Positions 43,715-55,367 are shown, numbered from the stretch's first letter. The stretch: DNA of 64,000 bases from Citrobacter werkmanii NBRC 105721 (GCA_000759755.1 BBMW01000018.1:62001-126000); one strand, 5' to 3'. Made by a program: numbers and translations. Notes: a model not told the origin generated them from the sequence alone.

Positions 43715-45376
43715 TTATGCTGCTAGCAGTTCTTTTGCGTTTGCGAGGGTATTGCGTGTGACTTCGCTTCCGCCAAGTAAGCGGGCTAACTCCTGCAGAC
43801 GTGCGCGTTTATCAAGCGGCTGCATGTGTGTTTCCGTCATTGCGCCGTCAGTTTCTTTGCTGACATAGAAATGTTGATGACCACAACCAGCAACCTGCGG
43901 CAGGTGCGTTACGCACATTACCTGGGTTGATTCTCCCAACTGCCGCAGCATTTTGCCCACGACCGCTGCCGTCGGGCCGCTGATGCCGACATCAACCTCA
44001 TCGAAAATCAGCGCCGGGGTTTCCATTTTACGTGCGGTAATAACCTGAATAGCCAGAGCGATGCGCGACAGCTCGCCGCCGGAAGCAACTTTCGCGATCG
44101 GTTGTAACGGCTGACCCGGGTTAGTGGTAACTTTAAACTCCACGCGGTCAGCACCGTCTGCGCTCAGATGATGCTCCTCAAATTTTACATCAATGCAAAA
44201 GAGACCATGCGGCATCGAAAGGGTATGCATACTCTCGGTAATGAGTTGCCCCAGTTCCTGGGCGTAATGCTGGCGCTGTTGGTGCAACCTTTTTGCTGTT
44301 TCCAGCGCCTGCTGGTGGTGATTGTTCACCGCCAGGGTTAAGGTTTCGAGCGAGTCGGCCTGATCGTCAAGTTGCTGCTGTTCATCTAACAAAGACTGAT
44401 AGAACTGCGGCAGCGCTTCCGGAGAGACGTGATGCTTACGTGCCAACGAGATTTGCTTTGAAATACGCTGCTCAAGTTCGAACAAACGGTTAGGGTCTAA
44501 ATCCAGACGATCGCAATAGTGGCGCAGTTCATCGCTGGCTTCGCTGAGCTGAATGGTTGCCTCTTCCAGCATATCGAGGATACCGGAAAGTTTGCCGTCC
44601 ATGCCTGCCAGTTCGGTGACCAGGTGCTTTGCGGTGTACAGCTGGCTCTGCAGATTGATGTCTTCGCCATCCGCGAGGATAGCCAGAGCCTGCTGACTGG
44701 TGGTGAGCAATTGCCCGCTGTTAGCCAGACGCTTGTACTCTTCATCAATTTGCTCAAACTCGCCCGGCTGTGGGTTGAATTCGTTCAATTCTTTTAGCTG
44801 ATATTGCAACAGTTCCGCCCGTGCTGCGCGCTCCTGGCTTTGTTGCTGATGATGCGCCAGATCGCGGCAGCTTTGGTGCCATAGCTGATAGCGCGCGGTC
44901 ATTTCCTGGGTCAGGGACGCTTCATTGGCGTAACCATCAAGCAGGAATTTTTGGTGTTCGGATTTTGTCAGAAGCTGGTGTGCGTGCTGGCCGTGGATTT
45001 GAATCAGCAACTGGCCCAGCTCACGAAGCTGTGATAGCGGAACGGCGGTACCGTTAATAAAGCCACGGGAGCGGCCGTCGCTGCTGATAACGCGACGCAG
45101 CAAGCACTCACGGCCATCTTCAAGCTGGTTCTCTTCCAGCCAGCGCAGGGCTGCTGGGGTGTCTTTTAAGGCGAAACGGGCACAGAGGTCGGCTCGCGCA
45201 GCGCCTGCGCGCACCATGTCGGCTTCTGCGCGCCCGCCCAGGCACAAACCGAGAGCATCAATGGCAATGGACTTACCCGCACCTGTCTCACCGGTGATGA
45301 CGGTCATGCCGTTCTGGAAATCGATCTCAAGTTCACGAACGATAGCAAAATTGCTGATGATCAGTTGTGCCAACAT
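43715..45376 (-). CDS. recN: DNA repair ATPase RecN
   Basis: A 553-residue SMC-like protein with Walker [10 protein letters not shown] near residue 30, a long central coiled coil (about 150-370), the signature motif [13 protein letters not shown] and Walker [15 protein letters not shown]. It helps repair double-strand breaks in the RecA pathway. Two LexA boxes in the promoter region show SOS control. Length and ends ([14 protein letters not shown]) agree with E. coli. Confidence 0.97.
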   Translation of the reverse strand: MLAQLIISNFAIVRELEIDFQNGMTVITGETGAGKSIAIDALGLCLGGRAEADMVRAGAARADLCARFALKDTPAALRWLEENQLEDGRECLLRRVISSDGRSRGFINGTAVPLSQLRELGQLLIQIHGQHAHQLLTKSEHQKFLLDGYANEASLTQEMTARYQLWHQSCRDLAHHQQQSQERAARAELLQYQLKELNEFNPQPGEFEQIDEEYKRLANSGQLLTTSQQALAILADGEDINLQSQLYTAKHLVTELAGMDGKLSGILDMLEEATIQLSEASDELRHYCDRLDLDPNRLFELEQRISKQISLARKHHVSPEALPQFYQSLLDEQQQLDDQADSLETLTLAVNNHHQQALETAKRLHQQRQHYAQELGQLITESMHTLSMPHGLFCIDVKFEEHHLSADGADRVEFKVTTNPGQPLQPIAKVASGGELSRIALAIQVITARKMETPALIFDEVDVGISGPTAAVVGKMLRQLGESTQVMCVTHLPQVAGCGHQHFYVSKETDGAMTETHMQPLDKRARLQELARLLGGSEVTRNTLANAKELLAA

Positions 45377-45402
45377 AGCTGTTTTCCTGTATGAAAAACC
45401 AT

Positions 45403-45422
45403 AACTGTAATTACATACAGTA
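45403..45422. promoter_or_regulatory. LexA (SOS) box 1 of recN
   Basis: On the minus strand TACTGTATGTAATTACAGTT, close to the LexA consensus TACTGT-N8-ACAGTA, 27 bp before the recN start codon. Confidence 0.9.
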
Positions 45423-45424
45423 TA

Positions 45425-45444
45425 AACTGGTTTTTTATACAGTA
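45425..45444. promoter_or_regulatory. LexA (SOS) box 2 of recN
   Basis: On the minus strand TACTGTATAAAAAACCAGTT, a second LexA site separated from the first by two bases. E. coli recN also has adjacent SOS boxes. Confidence 0.88.
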
Positions 45445-45461
45445 AAGAGGTTGGCGTTAAA

Positions 45462-46340
45462 TTAGAATAATTTTTTTGACCAGCCCAGCTTGGTACTTAA
45501 TGTATTGAAATAGCTGTAATCTTTTGGATGTATCAGGTTCAGATGATAATCACAGCGGCGGATCAATACGTCTTCACCTTCCTGTATCGGCAGGGCGATT
45601 TGGCTGTCGCAGCTGATCTCCAGATCGCTACGGCGATGAGAAAAGCGCAGGCGAATTGTGCTGCTACTGTTGATCACCAGCGGGCGCGCAGAAAGCGTAT
45701 GCGGGAACATCGGCACCAGCGTAATGGCATCCAGGGAAGGTGTCAGAATTGGGCCTCCGGCAGAGAGCGAGTAGGCGGTAGAGCCGGTAGGCGTAGAGAT
45801 AATTAGCCCGTCGGAACGCTGAGAGAAGGCAAAGATTTCATCGATATACACTTCGAACTCAATCATATGCGCCACTTTGCCTGGATGCAGCACCACTTCG
45901 TTGATCGCGGTGCTGATGCGCTTTTGGCAATCCTGTTGGCATACCTGGGCTTCGAGTAAAAAGCGTTTTTCGCTGATGTAGTGGCCTTCCAGTACGTCAG
46001 CTAACTGTTGGTGGGCATTGTCTGGATCAAGGTCGGTGAGGAAACCGAGGTTACCGCGGTTAATTCCGATAACCTTGATGTCATAACGTGCCAGGGTGCG
46101 CGCAGCGCCCAGCATATTGCCGTCGCCGCCGACGACTACGGCGAGGTCTGCCTGCTGGCCAATCTCCGCGAGCGTACCGGTTTTCACATTTTTCAGCTGT
46201 AGCTCGTGCGCGATTTGTTGCTCCACGATAACCTCATAACCTTTGGCGCACAGCCAGCGGTAGAGCATTTCATGTGTTGTCAGTGCAGTGGGGTGACGTG
46301 GATGCCCCACAATGCCAATACACTTGAAATGATTGTTCAT
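45462..46340 (-). CDS. nadK: NAD kinase
   Basis: A 292-residue cytoplasmic enzyme that phosphorylates NAD to NADP with ATP. It has the conserved GGDGN motif ([14 protein letters not shown], about residues 70-83), the NAD-binding region GNLGFLTDL and the [16 protein letters not shown] motif near 190. The length equals that of E. coli NadK. It is divergent from grpE across a sigma-32 promoter region of about 120 bp and is followed by recN in the same direction. Confidence 0.97.
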   Translation of the reverse strand: MNNHFKCIGIVGHPRHPTALTTHEMLYRWLCAKGYEVIVEQQIAHELQLKNVKTGTLAEIGQQADLAVVVGGDGNMLGAARTLARYDIKVIGINRGNLGFLTDLDPDNAHQQLADVLEGHYISEKRFLLEAQVCQQDCQKRISTAINEVVLHPGKVAHMIEFEVYIDEIFAFSQRSDGLIISTPTGSTAYSLSAGGPILTPSLDAITLVPMFPHTLSARPLVINSSSTIRLRFSHRRSDLEISCDSQIALPIQEGEDVLIRRCDYHLNLIHPKDYSYFNTLSTKLGWSKKLF

Positions 46341-46388
46341 TTTCTCGAGGTCCTTGTAACGAAGATTAGTGACAATGTGAGTACTTCC

Positions 46389-46414
46389 CTTGAAACCCTG
46401 AATCTTATCCCCAT
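46389..46414 (+). promoter_or_regulatory. Sigma-32 heat shock promoter of grpE
   Basis: CTTGAAA (46389-46395) and CCCCAT (46409-46414) with a 13-base spacer match the sigma-32 consensus. They lie about 50 bp before the grpE start. Confidence 0.85.
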
Positions 46415-46462
46415 AATAATCCAGGTTAGCGAGATGAATGCGAAAAAAACGCGGAGAAATTC

Positions 46463-47056
46463 ATGAGTAGTAAAGAACAGAAAACGCCTGAGGGGCAAGC
46501 CCCGGAAGAAATTATCATGGATCAGCACGAAGAAGTTGAGGCGGTTGAACCAGACGCTTCTGCTGAGCAGGTGGATCCGCGCGATGAAAAAATTGCGAAT
46601 CTGGAAGCTCAGCTTGCTGAAGCCGAAACTCGCGAGCGCGACAGCGTGTTGCGTATCAAAGCGGAAATGGAAAACCTGCGTCGTCGTACCGAACTGGATG
46701 TAGAAAAAGCGCATAAATTTGCGCTGGAAAAATTCGTCAACGAGCTGCTGCCGGTGCTGGACAGTCTGGATCGTGCGCTGGAAGTGGCGGACAAAGACAA
46801 TGATGCGATGGCACCAATGATTGAAGGTATTGAGCTGACGCGTAAGTCAATGCTGGATGTGGTGGCGAAGTTTGGTGTGCAGGTGGTTGCGGATATAGAT
46901 GTGCCGATGGACCCTAACGTGCATCAGGCCATTGCAATGGTAGAGTCTGACGACGTTGCCGCCGGTAATGTGCTGATGGTAATGCAGAAAGGCTATACCC
47001 TGAACGGACGTACCATCCGTGCGGCGATGGTCTCCGTGGCGAAAGCCAAAGGCTAA
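46463..47056 (+). CDS. grpE: Nucleotide exchange factor GrpE
   Basis: A 197-residue co-chaperone that releases ADP from DnaK. The acidic N-terminus is followed by a long dimerising helix (about 40-90, [20 protein letters not shown]) and a beta domain ([42 protein letters not shown] split over residues 160-195). The length equals E. coli GrpE. It has a sigma-32 promoter and stands alone; a GC-rich hairpin follows. Confidence 0.97.
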   Translation: MSSKEQKTPEGQAPEEIIMDQHEEVEAVEPDASAEQVDPRDEKIANLEAQLAEAETRERDSVLRIKAEMENLRRRTELDVEKAHKFALEKFVNELLPVLDSLDRALEVADKDNDAMAPMIEGIELTRKSMLDVVAKFGVQVVADIDVPMDPNVHQAIAMVESDDVAAGNVLMVMQKGYTLNGRTIRAAMVSVAKAKG

Positions 47057-47064
47057 TCAGCCCT

Positions 47065-47096
47065 GGGCCGGGTAATGCTGATGCGCTACCCGGCCC
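47065..47096. terminator. Hairpin between convergent grpE and yfjD
   Basis: GGGCCGGGTA (47065-47074) and TACCCGGCCC (47087-47096) form a perfect 10-bp stem with a 12-base loop. Resembles a REP-type element; no T-run. Confidence 0.6.
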
Positions 47097-47105
47097 GGAC
47101 TATGC

Positions 47106-48395
47106 TCACTGGTCCGCTACACTCTCGCGCAGTGGTGTAACCGGCAACACCTGTACCTGTTTAATCATATTGTCCTGCACGTCGAGAATATCGATATCGT
47201 ACTGCCCAATACGCACTCGTGTGCCAGCTACCGGGATCTCTTCCAGCGCTTCAAGAATAATACCGTTCACGGTACGTGCGTCATCCTCCGGCAGGTGCCA
47301 GTTAAACGCCTTATTGATTTCACGAACGTTGGCGCTGCCGTCAATGATCACTGAGCCATCATTCTGCGGCGTCACCTCTTCAGCAAGCGTCGGTGACATT
47401 GATGTGGTGAAATCGCCGACAATCTCTTCCAGAATATCTTCGACCGTGACCAGCCCCTGAATATCGCCATATTCATTGACCACCAGACCCACTTTCTTCT
47501 TATTGCGCTGAAATTTAATGAGCTGGGTGCTGAGGGGCGTACCTTCCGGGACGTAATAAATTTCGTCGGCCGCGCGTAACATGGTCTCTTTGGTGAACTC
47601 TTTTTTCTCCGCCATTAATCGCCAGGCTTCGCGTACGCGCAGCATACTGATGGCATCGTCGAGTGAGTCGCGGTACAGCACAATGCGACCGTGAGGGGAG
47701 TGCGAAAGCTGGCGCACGATTGATTTCCAGTCGTCGTTAATATCAATGCCGATGATTTCACTGCGCGGCACCATGATGTCATCGACGCTGACTTTTTCCA
47801 GATCCAGCACGGACAGCAGCATATCCTGATTACGACGCGAGATTTGGGAGCGCGATTCATTGACCAGCGTTCGCAGTTCATCTTTACTCAGCGAACCGCT
47901 CACCACGATATCTGTTTTGATACCCATCATGCGCATCAGCAGGCGGGTAATGGTATTAAGCAACCACACCAGCGGCATCATGATGATTTGTAGGGGAGCC
48001 AGCAAAAAACTGCTCGGGTAGGCGACTTTTTCTGGATACAGCGCGGCAATGGTCTTTGGCAGTACTTCGGCAAAAACCAGCACCACAAACGTTAGCACCC
48101 CGGTGGCGATGGCGACGCCGGCATCGCCATACAGGCGCATACCGACAATAGTGCCAAGCGCGGAGGCCAGAATATTCACCAGGTTATTACCGATCAGTAC
48201 CAGACTTATCAGGCGATCCGGTTTGCGAAGTAACTTTTCAACGCGTTTTGCCTGACGATTACCCTGCTTGGCCCGATGCCGCAGACGATAGCGATTCAGG
48301 GTCATCATTCCGGTTTCAGAACCGGAAAAATAGGCGGAAATGACCACCATGATGAGAAGCGTGACAATGAGCGTGGTGGTGGAGATGTGTTCCAC
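47106..48395 (-). CDS. yfjD: CNNM/CBS-domain membrane protein YfjD (CorB-like)
   Basis: A 429-residue inner-membrane protein of the CNNM/HlyC-CorC family. The DUF21 membrane domain (about 1-190) has three to four helices with SAYFSGSETGMMTLNRYR and GNNLVNILASALG. Two CBS domains follow (about 200-330; VDDIMVPRSEI, VVNEYGDIQGLVTVEDILEE), then a CorC_HlyC domain (VIIDGSANVREINKAFNW). Relatives take part in magnesium or cobalt transport; the Salmonella homologue is called CorB. The start is GTG 48395, seven bases after AAGGA. It lies 18 bp after ypjD, in the same direction. Confidence 0.93.
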   Translation of the reverse strand: MEHISTTTLIVTLLIMVVISAYFSGSETGMMTLNRYRLRHRAKQGNRQAKRVEKLLRKPDRLISLVLIGNNLVNILASALGTIVGMRLYGDAGVAIATGVLTFVVLVFAEVLPKTIAALYPEKVAYPSSFLLAPLQIIMMPLVWLLNTITRLLMRMMGIKTDIVVSGSLSKDELRTLVNESRSQISRRNQDMLLSVLDLEKVSVDDIMVPRSEIIGIDINDDWKSIVRQLSHSPHGRIVLYRDSLDDAISMLRVREAWRLMAEKKEFTKETMLRAADEIYYVPEGTPLSTQLIKFQRNKKKVGLVVNEYGDIQGLVTVEDILEEIVGDFTTSMSPTLAEEVTPQNDGSVIIDGSANVREINKAFNWHLPEDDARTVNGIILEALEEIPVAGTRVRIGQYDIDILDVQDNMIKQVQVLPVTPLRESVADQ

Positions 48396-48413
48396 GTAGG
48401 GTTCCTTAAAGAT

Positions 48414-49205
48414 TTAACTCACGAACTGCTGCAGTATACGGCTGCCGAAATAGGCCAGCGTCAGAATGACTGCGCCTGCGACGTTAAACCATACGACGCG
48501 ACGTCCGCGCCAGCCTTCATGGTAATGCCCCCACAACAGAACGATATAGACAAACCATGCCACGATAGAAAGAACGGCTTTATCAATATTCTCAGTACTG
48601 AACAGGTTATGCATGTAAAACAGGCCAGTACACAGAGTGAGCGTCAGCAGAACCACACCGATCTGGGTGATATGAAACATTTTCCGCTCAATGCTCATCA
48701 GTGGCGGCATTTCATTACTGAACGCCAGTTTTTTGTTTTTCAGCTGATAGTCGATCCACGCCAGTTGTAACGCATAGAGCGCGGCAATAATCAGCGTGGC
48801 ATAAGCAAACAGCGATAACCCGATGTGAATCATCATGCCCGGTGTCGCTTCGAGATGGGTGATGAACTCGTTAGGCATAAACGTCGCGAACGCGAGGTTG
48901 ATCAGGGCAAAGGCGTAGACAATGGGCAGTAATAGCCAGCCACGATTGCGGGAAGCGACGATAGTCATTACCGTGCAGATCATCAGGCTAACCAGTGAGC
49001 CTACGTTCAACAGGCTCAGGTTTTGTCCGCTTTCACCGCCGGGCAGGATACGCGCTTCCAGGGCAATAGCATGGCTTACCAGCGCGACGACCGCAGAAAG
49101 AATAGCCATACGCCGCCAGCCGCTGTTTTTTTGCAGCAGGGCGGGAATAATCAGCGCAAGGCTGACTGAGTAGGCGACAAGGGCGAGCAGAGCAAAAACG
49201 GGCAT
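48414..49205 (-). CDS. ypjD: Cytochrome c assembly-like membrane protein YpjD
   Basis: A 263-residue inner-membrane protein with eight hydrophobic segments, of the CcmF/CcsA-like family. The start at MPVFALLALVAYSVSLALI gives the same length as E. coli YpjD; an upstream in-frame start would add 25 residues without homology. The family haem-handling motif region includes WAWFVYIVLLWGHYHEGWRGRR (ends given: IVAWFVYIV and GWRGRR). Its function is not proven; it lies upstream of yfjD in a likely operon and is divergent from ffh. Confidence 0.92.
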   Translation of the reverse strand: MPVFALLALVAYSVSLALIIPALLQKNSGWRRMAILSAVVALVSHAIALEARILPGGESGQNLSLLNVGSLVSLMICTVMTIVASRNRGWLLLPIVYAFALINLAFATFMPNEFITHLEATPGMMIHIGLSLFAYATLIIAALYALQLAWIDYQLKNKKLAFSNEMPPLMSIERKMFHITQIGVVLLTLTLCTGLFYMHNLFSTENIDKAVLSIVAWFVYIVLLWGHYHEGWRGRRVVWFNVAGAVILTLAYFGSRILQQFVS

Positions 49206-49371
49206 ATTAGGTGTCGACAGTTGGCCAGTGATAAAGAAAAGCAGTATAGCGTTACGTGACCGCTGCTCCAACCGTTGCATAACAACAAAGGCGGCTTCAT
49301 GTTATACTGCGACAAATTTCTGTTGATGTGTCGCTGTCGCGACCGACCGTTTCCACCCCAGGCGAGAGACA

Positions 49372-50733
49372 ATGTTTGATAATTTAACCGATCGTTTGTC
49401 GCGCACGCTGCGCAATATCAGTGGCCGTGGACGCCTTACTGAAGACAACGTTAAAGAGACGCTGCGCGAAGTGCGCATGGCGCTGCTGGAGGCTGATGTA
49501 GCGCTGCCGGTAGTGCGTGAGTTTATCAATCGCGTAAAAGAGAAAGCGGTTGGTCATGAAGTTAACAAAAGCCTGACGCCGGGTCAGGAGTTCGTCAAGA
49601 TTGTCCGTAACGAGCTGGTTGCGGCAATGGGCGAAGAAAACCAGACCCTGAATCTGGCTGCTCAGCCGCCTGCCGTCGTACTGATGGCGGGCTTGCAGGG
49701 TGCGGGTAAAACGACCAGCGTTGGTAAGCTGGGGAAATTCCTGCGTGAGAAGCACAAGAAGAAAGTGCTGGTGGTCTCCGCGGACGTTTATCGCCCGGCG
49801 GCGATTAAACAGCTGGAAACGCTGGCCGAGCAGGTCGGTGTGGACTTCTTCCCGTCGGATGTCGGTCAAAAACCGGTCGATATCGTCAACGCCGCGCTGA
49901 AAGAAGCCAAACTCAAATTCTACGACGTGCTGCTGGTGGATACCGCCGGTCGTCTGCACGTTGACGAAGCGATGATGGACGAAATCAAACAGGTCCACGC
50001 TTCTATCAAGCCGGTAGAAACGCTGTTTGTCGTCGATGCGATGACCGGCCAGGATGCTGCGAATACCGCAAAAGCCTTTAACGAAGCGTTGCCGTTAACC
50101 GGCGTGGTGCTGACCAAAGTTGATGGTGATGCTCGTGGCGGTGCGGCGCTCTCTATTCGTCATATCACCGGCAAGCCGATTAAATTCCTCGGTGTCGGCG
50201 AGAAAACCGAAGCGCTGGAGCCTTTCCACCCGGATCGTATTGCTTCACGTATTCTCGGCATGGGCGACGTGCTGTCGCTGATCGAAGATATCGAAAGCAA
50301 AGTTGACCGCGCGCAGGCAGAGAAATTAGCCAGCAAGCTGAAAAAAGGCGACGGCTTCGATCTCAACGATTTCCTTGAGCAGCTCAAGCAGATGAAAAAC
50401 ATGGGCGGTATGGCAAGCCTGATGGGCAAACTGCCGGGCATGGGTCAGATCCCTGACAATGTGAAATCGCAGATGGACGATAAAGTACTGGTGCGTATGG
50501 AAGCCATCATCAACTCGATGACGATGAAAGAACGCGCTAAGCCGGAAATCATCAAAGGTTCCCGTAAACGCCGCATTGCCACCGGTTGCGGCATGCAGGT
50601 ACAGGACGTTAACCGCCTTCTGAAACAGTTCGACGACATGCAGCGCATGATGAAGAAAATGAAGAAAGGCGGGATGGCGAAGATGATGCGGAGTATGAAG
50701 GGGATGATGCCGCCAGGCTTCCCGGGTCGCTAA
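49372..50733 (+). CDS. ffh: Signal recognition particle protein Ffh
   Basis: A 453-residue GTPase that binds 4.5S RNA and signal sequences. The N domain (1-85) is followed by the G domain: G1 GLQGAGKTTSVGKL (about 105-118), DTAGRLHVDE, TKVDGDARGG. The C-terminal methionine-rich M domain (about 300-453) contains KGSRKRRIATGCGMQVQDV and ends in MKGMMPPGFPGR. It precedes the rpsP operon by 251 bp, as in E. coli. The gap contains an attenuator-like hairpin and no further gene. Confidence 0.98.
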   Translation: MFDNLTDRLSRTLRNISGRGRLTEDNVKETLREVRMALLEADVALPVVREFINRVKEKAVGHEVNKSLTPGQEFVKIVRNELVAAMGEENQTLNLAAQPPAVVLMAGLQGAGKTTSVGKLGKFLREKHKKKVLVVSADVYRPAAIKQLETLAEQVGVDFFPSDVGQKPVDIVNAALKEAKLKFYDVLLVDTAGRLHVDEAMMDEIKQVHASIKPVETLFVVDAMTGQDAANTAKAFNEALPLTGVVLTKVDGDARGGAALSIRHITGKPIKFLGVGEKTEALEPFHPDRIASRILGMGDVLSLIEDIESKVDRAQAEKLASKLKKGDGFDLNDFLEQLKQMKNMGGMASLMGKLPGMGQIPDNVKSQMDDKVLVRMEAIINSMTMKERAKPEIIKGSRKRRIATGCGMQVQDVNRLLKQFDDMQRMMKKMKKGGMAKMMRSMKGMMPPGFPGR

Positions 50734-50924
50734 TTTCCCGGCCTGGCTTACTTGCTACTTCGGCACCGGGGTGTGCTCGCCATCCTCACGTACTGTGTGT
50801 ACGCTGCGGTGGCTGCGCGCACGCCGGCACCGAACTCGCTGCGCCGCCGACGGCCTTCTACAGCAGAGTTATTAACTGTTGATTGCTTTTTTCCCAGAAA
50901 TCAGTAAAATTTTCGGGCTTTTAA

Positions 50925-51233
<309 letters not shown>

Positions 51234-51251
51234 TCTGTCACGGTGGTCATG

Positions 51252-51800
51252 ATGAGCAAGCAACTCGCCGCGCAGGCTCCTGTGGAACCCATCGTTTTGG
51301 GGAAAATGGGGTCTTCTTACGGTATTCGTGGTTGGCTCAGAGTGTTTTCTTCCACTGAAGACGCCGAAAGCATTTTTGACTATCAGCCTTGGTTTATCCA
51401 GAAGGCGGGTCAGTGGCAGCAAGTACAGCTGGAAAGCTGGAAGCACCACAATCAGGATCTGATCATCAAGCTGAAAGGCGTTGACGATCGTGATTCGGCG
51501 AATCTACTGACCAATTGCGAAATTGTCGTGGATTCCTCGCAGTTGCCAGCGCTGGAAGATGGTTCCTACTACTGGAAAGACCTTATGGGCTGCCAGGTAG
51601 TGACCACCGAAGGCTACGATCTCGGTAAAGTCGTCGATATGATGGAAACCGGTTCGAATGACGTCATCGTCATCAAGGCAAACCTGAAAGATGCGTTTGG
51701 TATCAAGGAACGTCTTGTACCGTTCCTCGATGGGCAGGTTATCAAGAAAGTCGATCTCGCTACTCGTACTATCGAAGTAGATTGGGATCCTGGTTTTTAA
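51252..51800 (+). CDS. rimM: Ribosome maturation factor RimM
   Basis: A 182-residue protein, start [10 protein letters not shown]. The N-terminal domain has [18 protein letters not shown]; the C-terminal PRC-barrel has [20 protein letters not shown] and [17 protein letters not shown]. It binds S19 and helps to mature the 30S head. The second gene of the operon, 18 bp after rpsP and 44 bp before trmD. An in-frame ATG nine bases upstream is less likely. Confidence 0.97.
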   Translation: MSKQLAAQAPVEPIVLGKMGSSYGIRGWLRVFSSTEDAESIFDYQPWFIQKAGQWQQVQLESWKHHNQDLIIKLKGVDDRDSANLLTNCEIVVDSSQLPALEDGSYYWKDLMGCQVVTTEGYDLGKVVDMMETGSNDVIVIKANLKDAFGIKERLVPFLDGQVIKKVDLATRTIEVDWDPGF

Positions 51801-51844
51801 ACCACCGGATAAACGGTAAAAGTCGGCGTTATGGGGATTGGCTT

Positions 51845-52612
51845 GTGTTTATAGGTATCGTTAGCCTGTTTCCTGAAATGTTCCGCGCAATTACCGATTA
51901 CGGGGTAACTGGCCGGGCAGTAAAAAATGGCCTGCTGAACATCCAGAGCTGGAGTCCTCGAGACTTTACTCATGACCGGCACCGTACCGTGGACGATCGT
52001 CCTTACGGCGGCGGACCGGGGATGTTAATGATGGTGCAACCCTTACGGGACGCCATTCATGCAGCAAAAGCTGCGGCTGGTGAAGGCGCAAAGGTGATTT
52101 ATCTGTCACCTCAGGGACGCAAGCTTGATCAAGCGGGCGTCAGCGAACTGGCCACGAATCAAAAGCTGATTCTGGTGTGTGGTCGCTATGAAGGTATCGA
52201 TGAGCGCGTGATTCAAACCGAAATTGATGAAGAATGGTCAATCGGCGATTACGTCCTCAGCGGTGGTGAGTTACCGGCAATGACGCTGATCGACTCCGTT
52301 TCCCGGTTTATTCCGGGGGTTCTGGGTCATGAAGCATCAGCAATCGAAGATTCGTTTGCTGACGGGTTGCTGGACTGTCCACACTATACCCGACCTGAAG
52401 TGTTAGAGCAGATGGAAGTACCGGCAGTATTACTGTCGGGGAACCACGCTGAGATACGTCGCTGGCGTTTGAAACAGTCGCTGGGCCGGACCTGGCTTAG
52501 AAGACCTGAACTTCTGGAAAACCTGGCTCTGACTGAAGAGCAAGCAAGGTTGCTGGCGGAGTTCAAAAAGGAACACGCACAACAGCAACATAAACATGAT
52601 GGGCAGGCGTAA
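51845..52612 (+). CDS. trmD: tRNA (guanine-37-N1)-methyltransferase TrmD
   Basis: A 255-residue SPOUT methyltransferase that methylates G37 of tRNAs with S-adenosylmethionine. The trefoil-knot motifs are [18 protein letters not shown] and [26 protein letters not shown] is near the N-terminus. The start here is GTG 51845 ([12 protein letters not shown]), giving exactly the E. coli length; E. coli uses ATG, TGG at this site, as I recall. GGGGAT lies seven bases upstream. Third gene of the operon. Confidence 0.96.
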   Translation: MFIGIVSLFPEMFRAITDYGVTGRAVKNGLLNIQSWSPRDFTHDRHRTVDDRPYGGGPGMLMMVQPLRDAIHAAKAAAGEGAKVIYLSPQGRKLDQAGVSELATNQKLILVCGRYEGIDERVIQTEIDEEWSIGDYVLSGGELPAMTLIDSVSRFIPGVLGHEASAIEDSFADGLLDCPHYTRPEVLEQMEVPAVLLSGNHAEIRRWRLKQSLGRTWLRRPELLENLALTEEQARLLAEFKKEHAQQQHKHDGQA

Positions 52613-52648
52613 GCCCCCAATATCAGTTTACCCAGGATAAGAGATTAA

Positions 52649-52999
<351 letters not shown>

Positions 53000-53029
53000 G
53001 ATTCGCGCAAGCGACATCCTGTTAGAAAA

Positions 53030-53058
53030 GGGCTGGCCGAAAGGCTGGCCCTTTTTTT
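53030..53058 (+). terminator. rpsP-operon terminator after rplS
   Basis: GGGCTGGCC-GAAA-GGCTGGCCC forms a 9-bp stem with two central G-U pairs and a GAAA loop, followed by seven T. Confidence 0.9.
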
Positions 53059-53137
53059 ATCGCGATATTTACTGATGGGAACAGACTGACTGCCGGGGGA
53101 CTTTACATACTCTCTGGATACAGTCAGCCGGGGATGA

Positions 53138-53620
53138 TTACGGTGTGGCGATCACTACCGCGACACGGCGGTTTTCAGCGCGACCTTTAGAGGTCTGGTT
53201 ACTGGCGATAGGGTATTTCTTCCCGAGTCCCTGGGTGGTCAGATTGGTACGGGGAATATTAGCGCCTTGTGCCCAGGCATCGGCCACGACATTTGCGCGT
53301 TTGAGCGACAGAGCTTCGTTGTAGCTGTCTTCGCCGTAGTTATCCGTATGACCGTCCAGACGTGCATGGTTTAGCCCGGTAGCAGCCAGTTTGGATGCCA
53401 TTTCCTGAATCTGCTTTTCACTTTCCGGACGGAGCTTATAGTCGTTTTTATCAAACAGGATATTGTCAGACAGGCCAAGAGACCAGTCTCCTGAAACTTC
53501 GCTAAATCCGTACGATTTCATAGCTGCAATTTGCTCTGGGGTAAATTTTCCCTGAGGTGCCTGACAGCCTGCCACGATCAGTAAAAGCAGAAAAAACGGT
53601 GAAAATAGACGTTTTAACAT
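53138..53620 (-). CDS. yfiB: OmpA-like lipoprotein YfiB
   Basis: A 160-residue outer membrane lipoprotein with lipobox IVAGC (Cys19). The OmpA-type peptidoglycan-binding domain has LDGHTDNYGEDSYNEALSLKR and NRRVAVVI. In the YfiBNR system it binds and sequesters YfiR at the outer membrane, thereby releasing the cyclase DgcN. Last gene of yfiR-dgcN-yfiB, 12 bp after dgcN. Confidence 0.95.
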   Translation of the reverse strand: MLKRLFSPFFLLLLIVAGCQAPQGKFTPEQIAAMKSYGFSEVSGDWSLGLSDNILFDKNDYKLRPESEKQIQEMASKLAATGLNHARLDGHTDNYGEDSYNEALSLKRANVVADAWAQGANIPRTNLTTQGLGKKYPIASNQTSKGRAENRRVAVVIATP

Positions 53621-53632
53621 GTGTGTAATTCC

Positions 53633-54856
53633 TTATTTAATAATGCGTTCAGAACGCAAATGTTTGGCCTGATACATATTTTGATCGGCAAGTTCTTGTA
53701 ATTTCTCGGCAGAGGCATGTTCCCACGTCAGCGCAAAGCCAATGCTGAGTGTCATGCTTGCCAGATGACCATTGTGCAGGTCAAAAGGTCGGTTAAACGC
53801 TTGCGACAGTGCGGCACAGATACGCTGAACTTCGTATTCTGAGTGAACGCTATACAGCACCATGGCAAACTCATCGCCGCCAAGCCTGTAGGGGTGATGT
53901 CGATCACCTCCAAACTCGGCCAGCCTTTTTGCAACTTCAATCAGGACACGGTCGCCCGCTGCGTGGCCCCAGGTATCGTTAATAAATTTAAAATTATCAC
54001 CATCAAGGAATAGCAATGCAGAACTGCTGCGGGCAGCATCGTCGTTCATCAGGGCGTTAATGCTGCTGCGAAATGCGGCGCGATTTGCCAGTCCTGTCAG
54101 AGGATCATGTAACGCGGTACGCAAAAGCTGAGCGTTCTTTGCCTGCAACCGAAGTTGCCATTCCTCCATTTCGTCCAGTAGGCTATTGAAATCCTGGGCA
54201 AAAAGATGAAATTCTTCGATACGTTCTTCTGAAACACGTCGTGAAAAGTTACGGTTGGTACGGACATCATGTACCACCTCGGTTATATTTTGCAGGGCTT
54301 CTACTACGCCATTGTGCAAATAGCGAGTGAGCATTAATGCAATGCCTGATGCCAGCAGAATGCATCCGGTAAGAACGGCCAGCGACAGATAAATGAAATG
54401 GCTGATCACGCTATCGCGTGCCGTCAGGCGCACTTCACCAATCACGCTGCCATTGTGCAAAATGGGCTGTGTGACCGGTTGCGGAAACAGCCAGTGGCTG
54501 ATCAGACCGCTGATCTTTTCAGTGGTGTCCTGCGCGTCATAGCGCCAGGTGGCAATCACGTTCTGATTTTTATTACGCACTTCCGCTACGGAAAACTGCC
54601 CTTGTTGCCCTAGCGCCGCCAGTGTTTCTGTGGCCGCAACACTGTCAGAAAAGACTAATGCAGCTTCAAGTGTCCGAGTCATAGTGGCTGCGGTCAGGTC
54701 CAGGTTCTTTTGCGCATACTGTCTTAATGCCAGCACGGAGGAAATGCTAAGCAGTAGCCAGATCAACGTCATGGTGACCAGGACGCTGATTATGCTGATA
54801 CGCCGTAATGTCCGCTTAAACGTCGGGCGTGTTATGGGAGAATGGCCCTTATCCAT
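53633..54856 (-). CDS. dgcN: Diguanylate cyclase DgcN (YfiN)
   Basis: A 407-residue inner-membrane cyclase that makes c-di-GMP. Start ATG 54856 lies inside the end of yfiR (8-base overlap). Domains: membrane helix (about 25-48), periplasmic CHASE8-like sensor (50-160), second helix (about 160-185), HAMP (about 190-240) and GGDEF domain with the intact motif LGGDEFAM near residue 330. Periplasmic YfiR inhibits it. In E. coli it also halts division after envelope stress. The N-terminal few residues differ from E. coli. Confidence 0.95.
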   Translation of the reverse strand: MDKGHSPITRPTFKRTLRRISIISVLVTMTLIWLLLSISSVLALRQYAQKNLDLTAATMTRTLEAALVFSDSVAATETLAALGQQGQFSVAEVRNKNQNVIATWRYDAQDTTEKISGLISHWLFPQPVTQPILHNGSVIGEVRLTARDSVISHFIYLSLAVLTGCILLASGIALMLTRYLHNGVVEALQNITEVVHDVRTNRNFSRRVSEERIEEFHLFAQDFNSLLDEMEEWQLRLQAKNAQLLRTALHDPLTGLANRAAFRSSINALMNDDAARSSSALLFLDGDNFKFINDTWGHAAGDRVLIEVAKRLAEFGGDRHHPYRLGGDEFAMVLYSVHSEYEVQRICAALSQAFNRPFDLHNGHLASMTLSIGFALTWEHASAEKLQELADQNMYQAKHLRSERIIK

Positions 54857-55367
54857 GCTTTTTATTCCGTGCAAGCATCAATACGTCTGGACTGACCCTT
54901 ACGCCACTGCGTGAAAGGGAATCCATATTTACGGAAAATCTCACATCTTCATCTTTAATTATGAGGCAAAAGGCACTGCCAATAACGCATTCGGGATTCT
55001 GTTCAGCGATTAATAACAGTGCCTTTGTCGGATATTTATTCTTTAATTCCACCTGATAACCAGGGGATTCTTTTCCAAAATAAAAACCATCACACTGCGC
55101 AACTAATATTTCTTGTTCCGTACGAATGATGACGGGAAGATAGGGTAAAGCACCAGTACTGGTATCTACCAGTACACTGGAAAAACGCGATGAAGAGAAA
55201 ATACACAGTTTTGGTGGCCCGGAAAGTGAAGGCCAGTGTGTATAACTGACGATGCCGGAAACCATCGCGCGTACAGATTTTGCTTCTTCCGTAACGCTCT
55301 GGGCGTACAGCGGTAATCCGGTCAGGAGCAGTGCCAGTAGAAGTATGAGTCGGTAAGAATAGCTCAT
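54849..55367 (-). CDS. yfiR: Periplasmic c-di-GMP regulator YfiR
   Basis: A 172-residue periplasmic protein with a signal peptide (cleavage near LYA-QS). It has the DUF4154 signatures [21 protein letters not shown] and the disulfide-forming cysteines near [10 protein letters not shown]. It binds and inhibits DgcN until YfiB removes it. First gene of yfiR-dgcN-yfiB. Confidence 0.95.
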   Translation of the reverse strand: MSYSYRLILLLALLLTGLPLYAQSVTEEAKSVRAMVSGIVSYTHWPSLSGPPKLCIFSSSRFSSVLVDTSTGALPYLPVIIRTEQEILVAQCDGFYFGKESPGYQVELKNKYPTKALLLIAEQNPECVIGSAFCLIIKDEDVRFSVNMDSLSRSGVRVSPDVLMLARNKKHG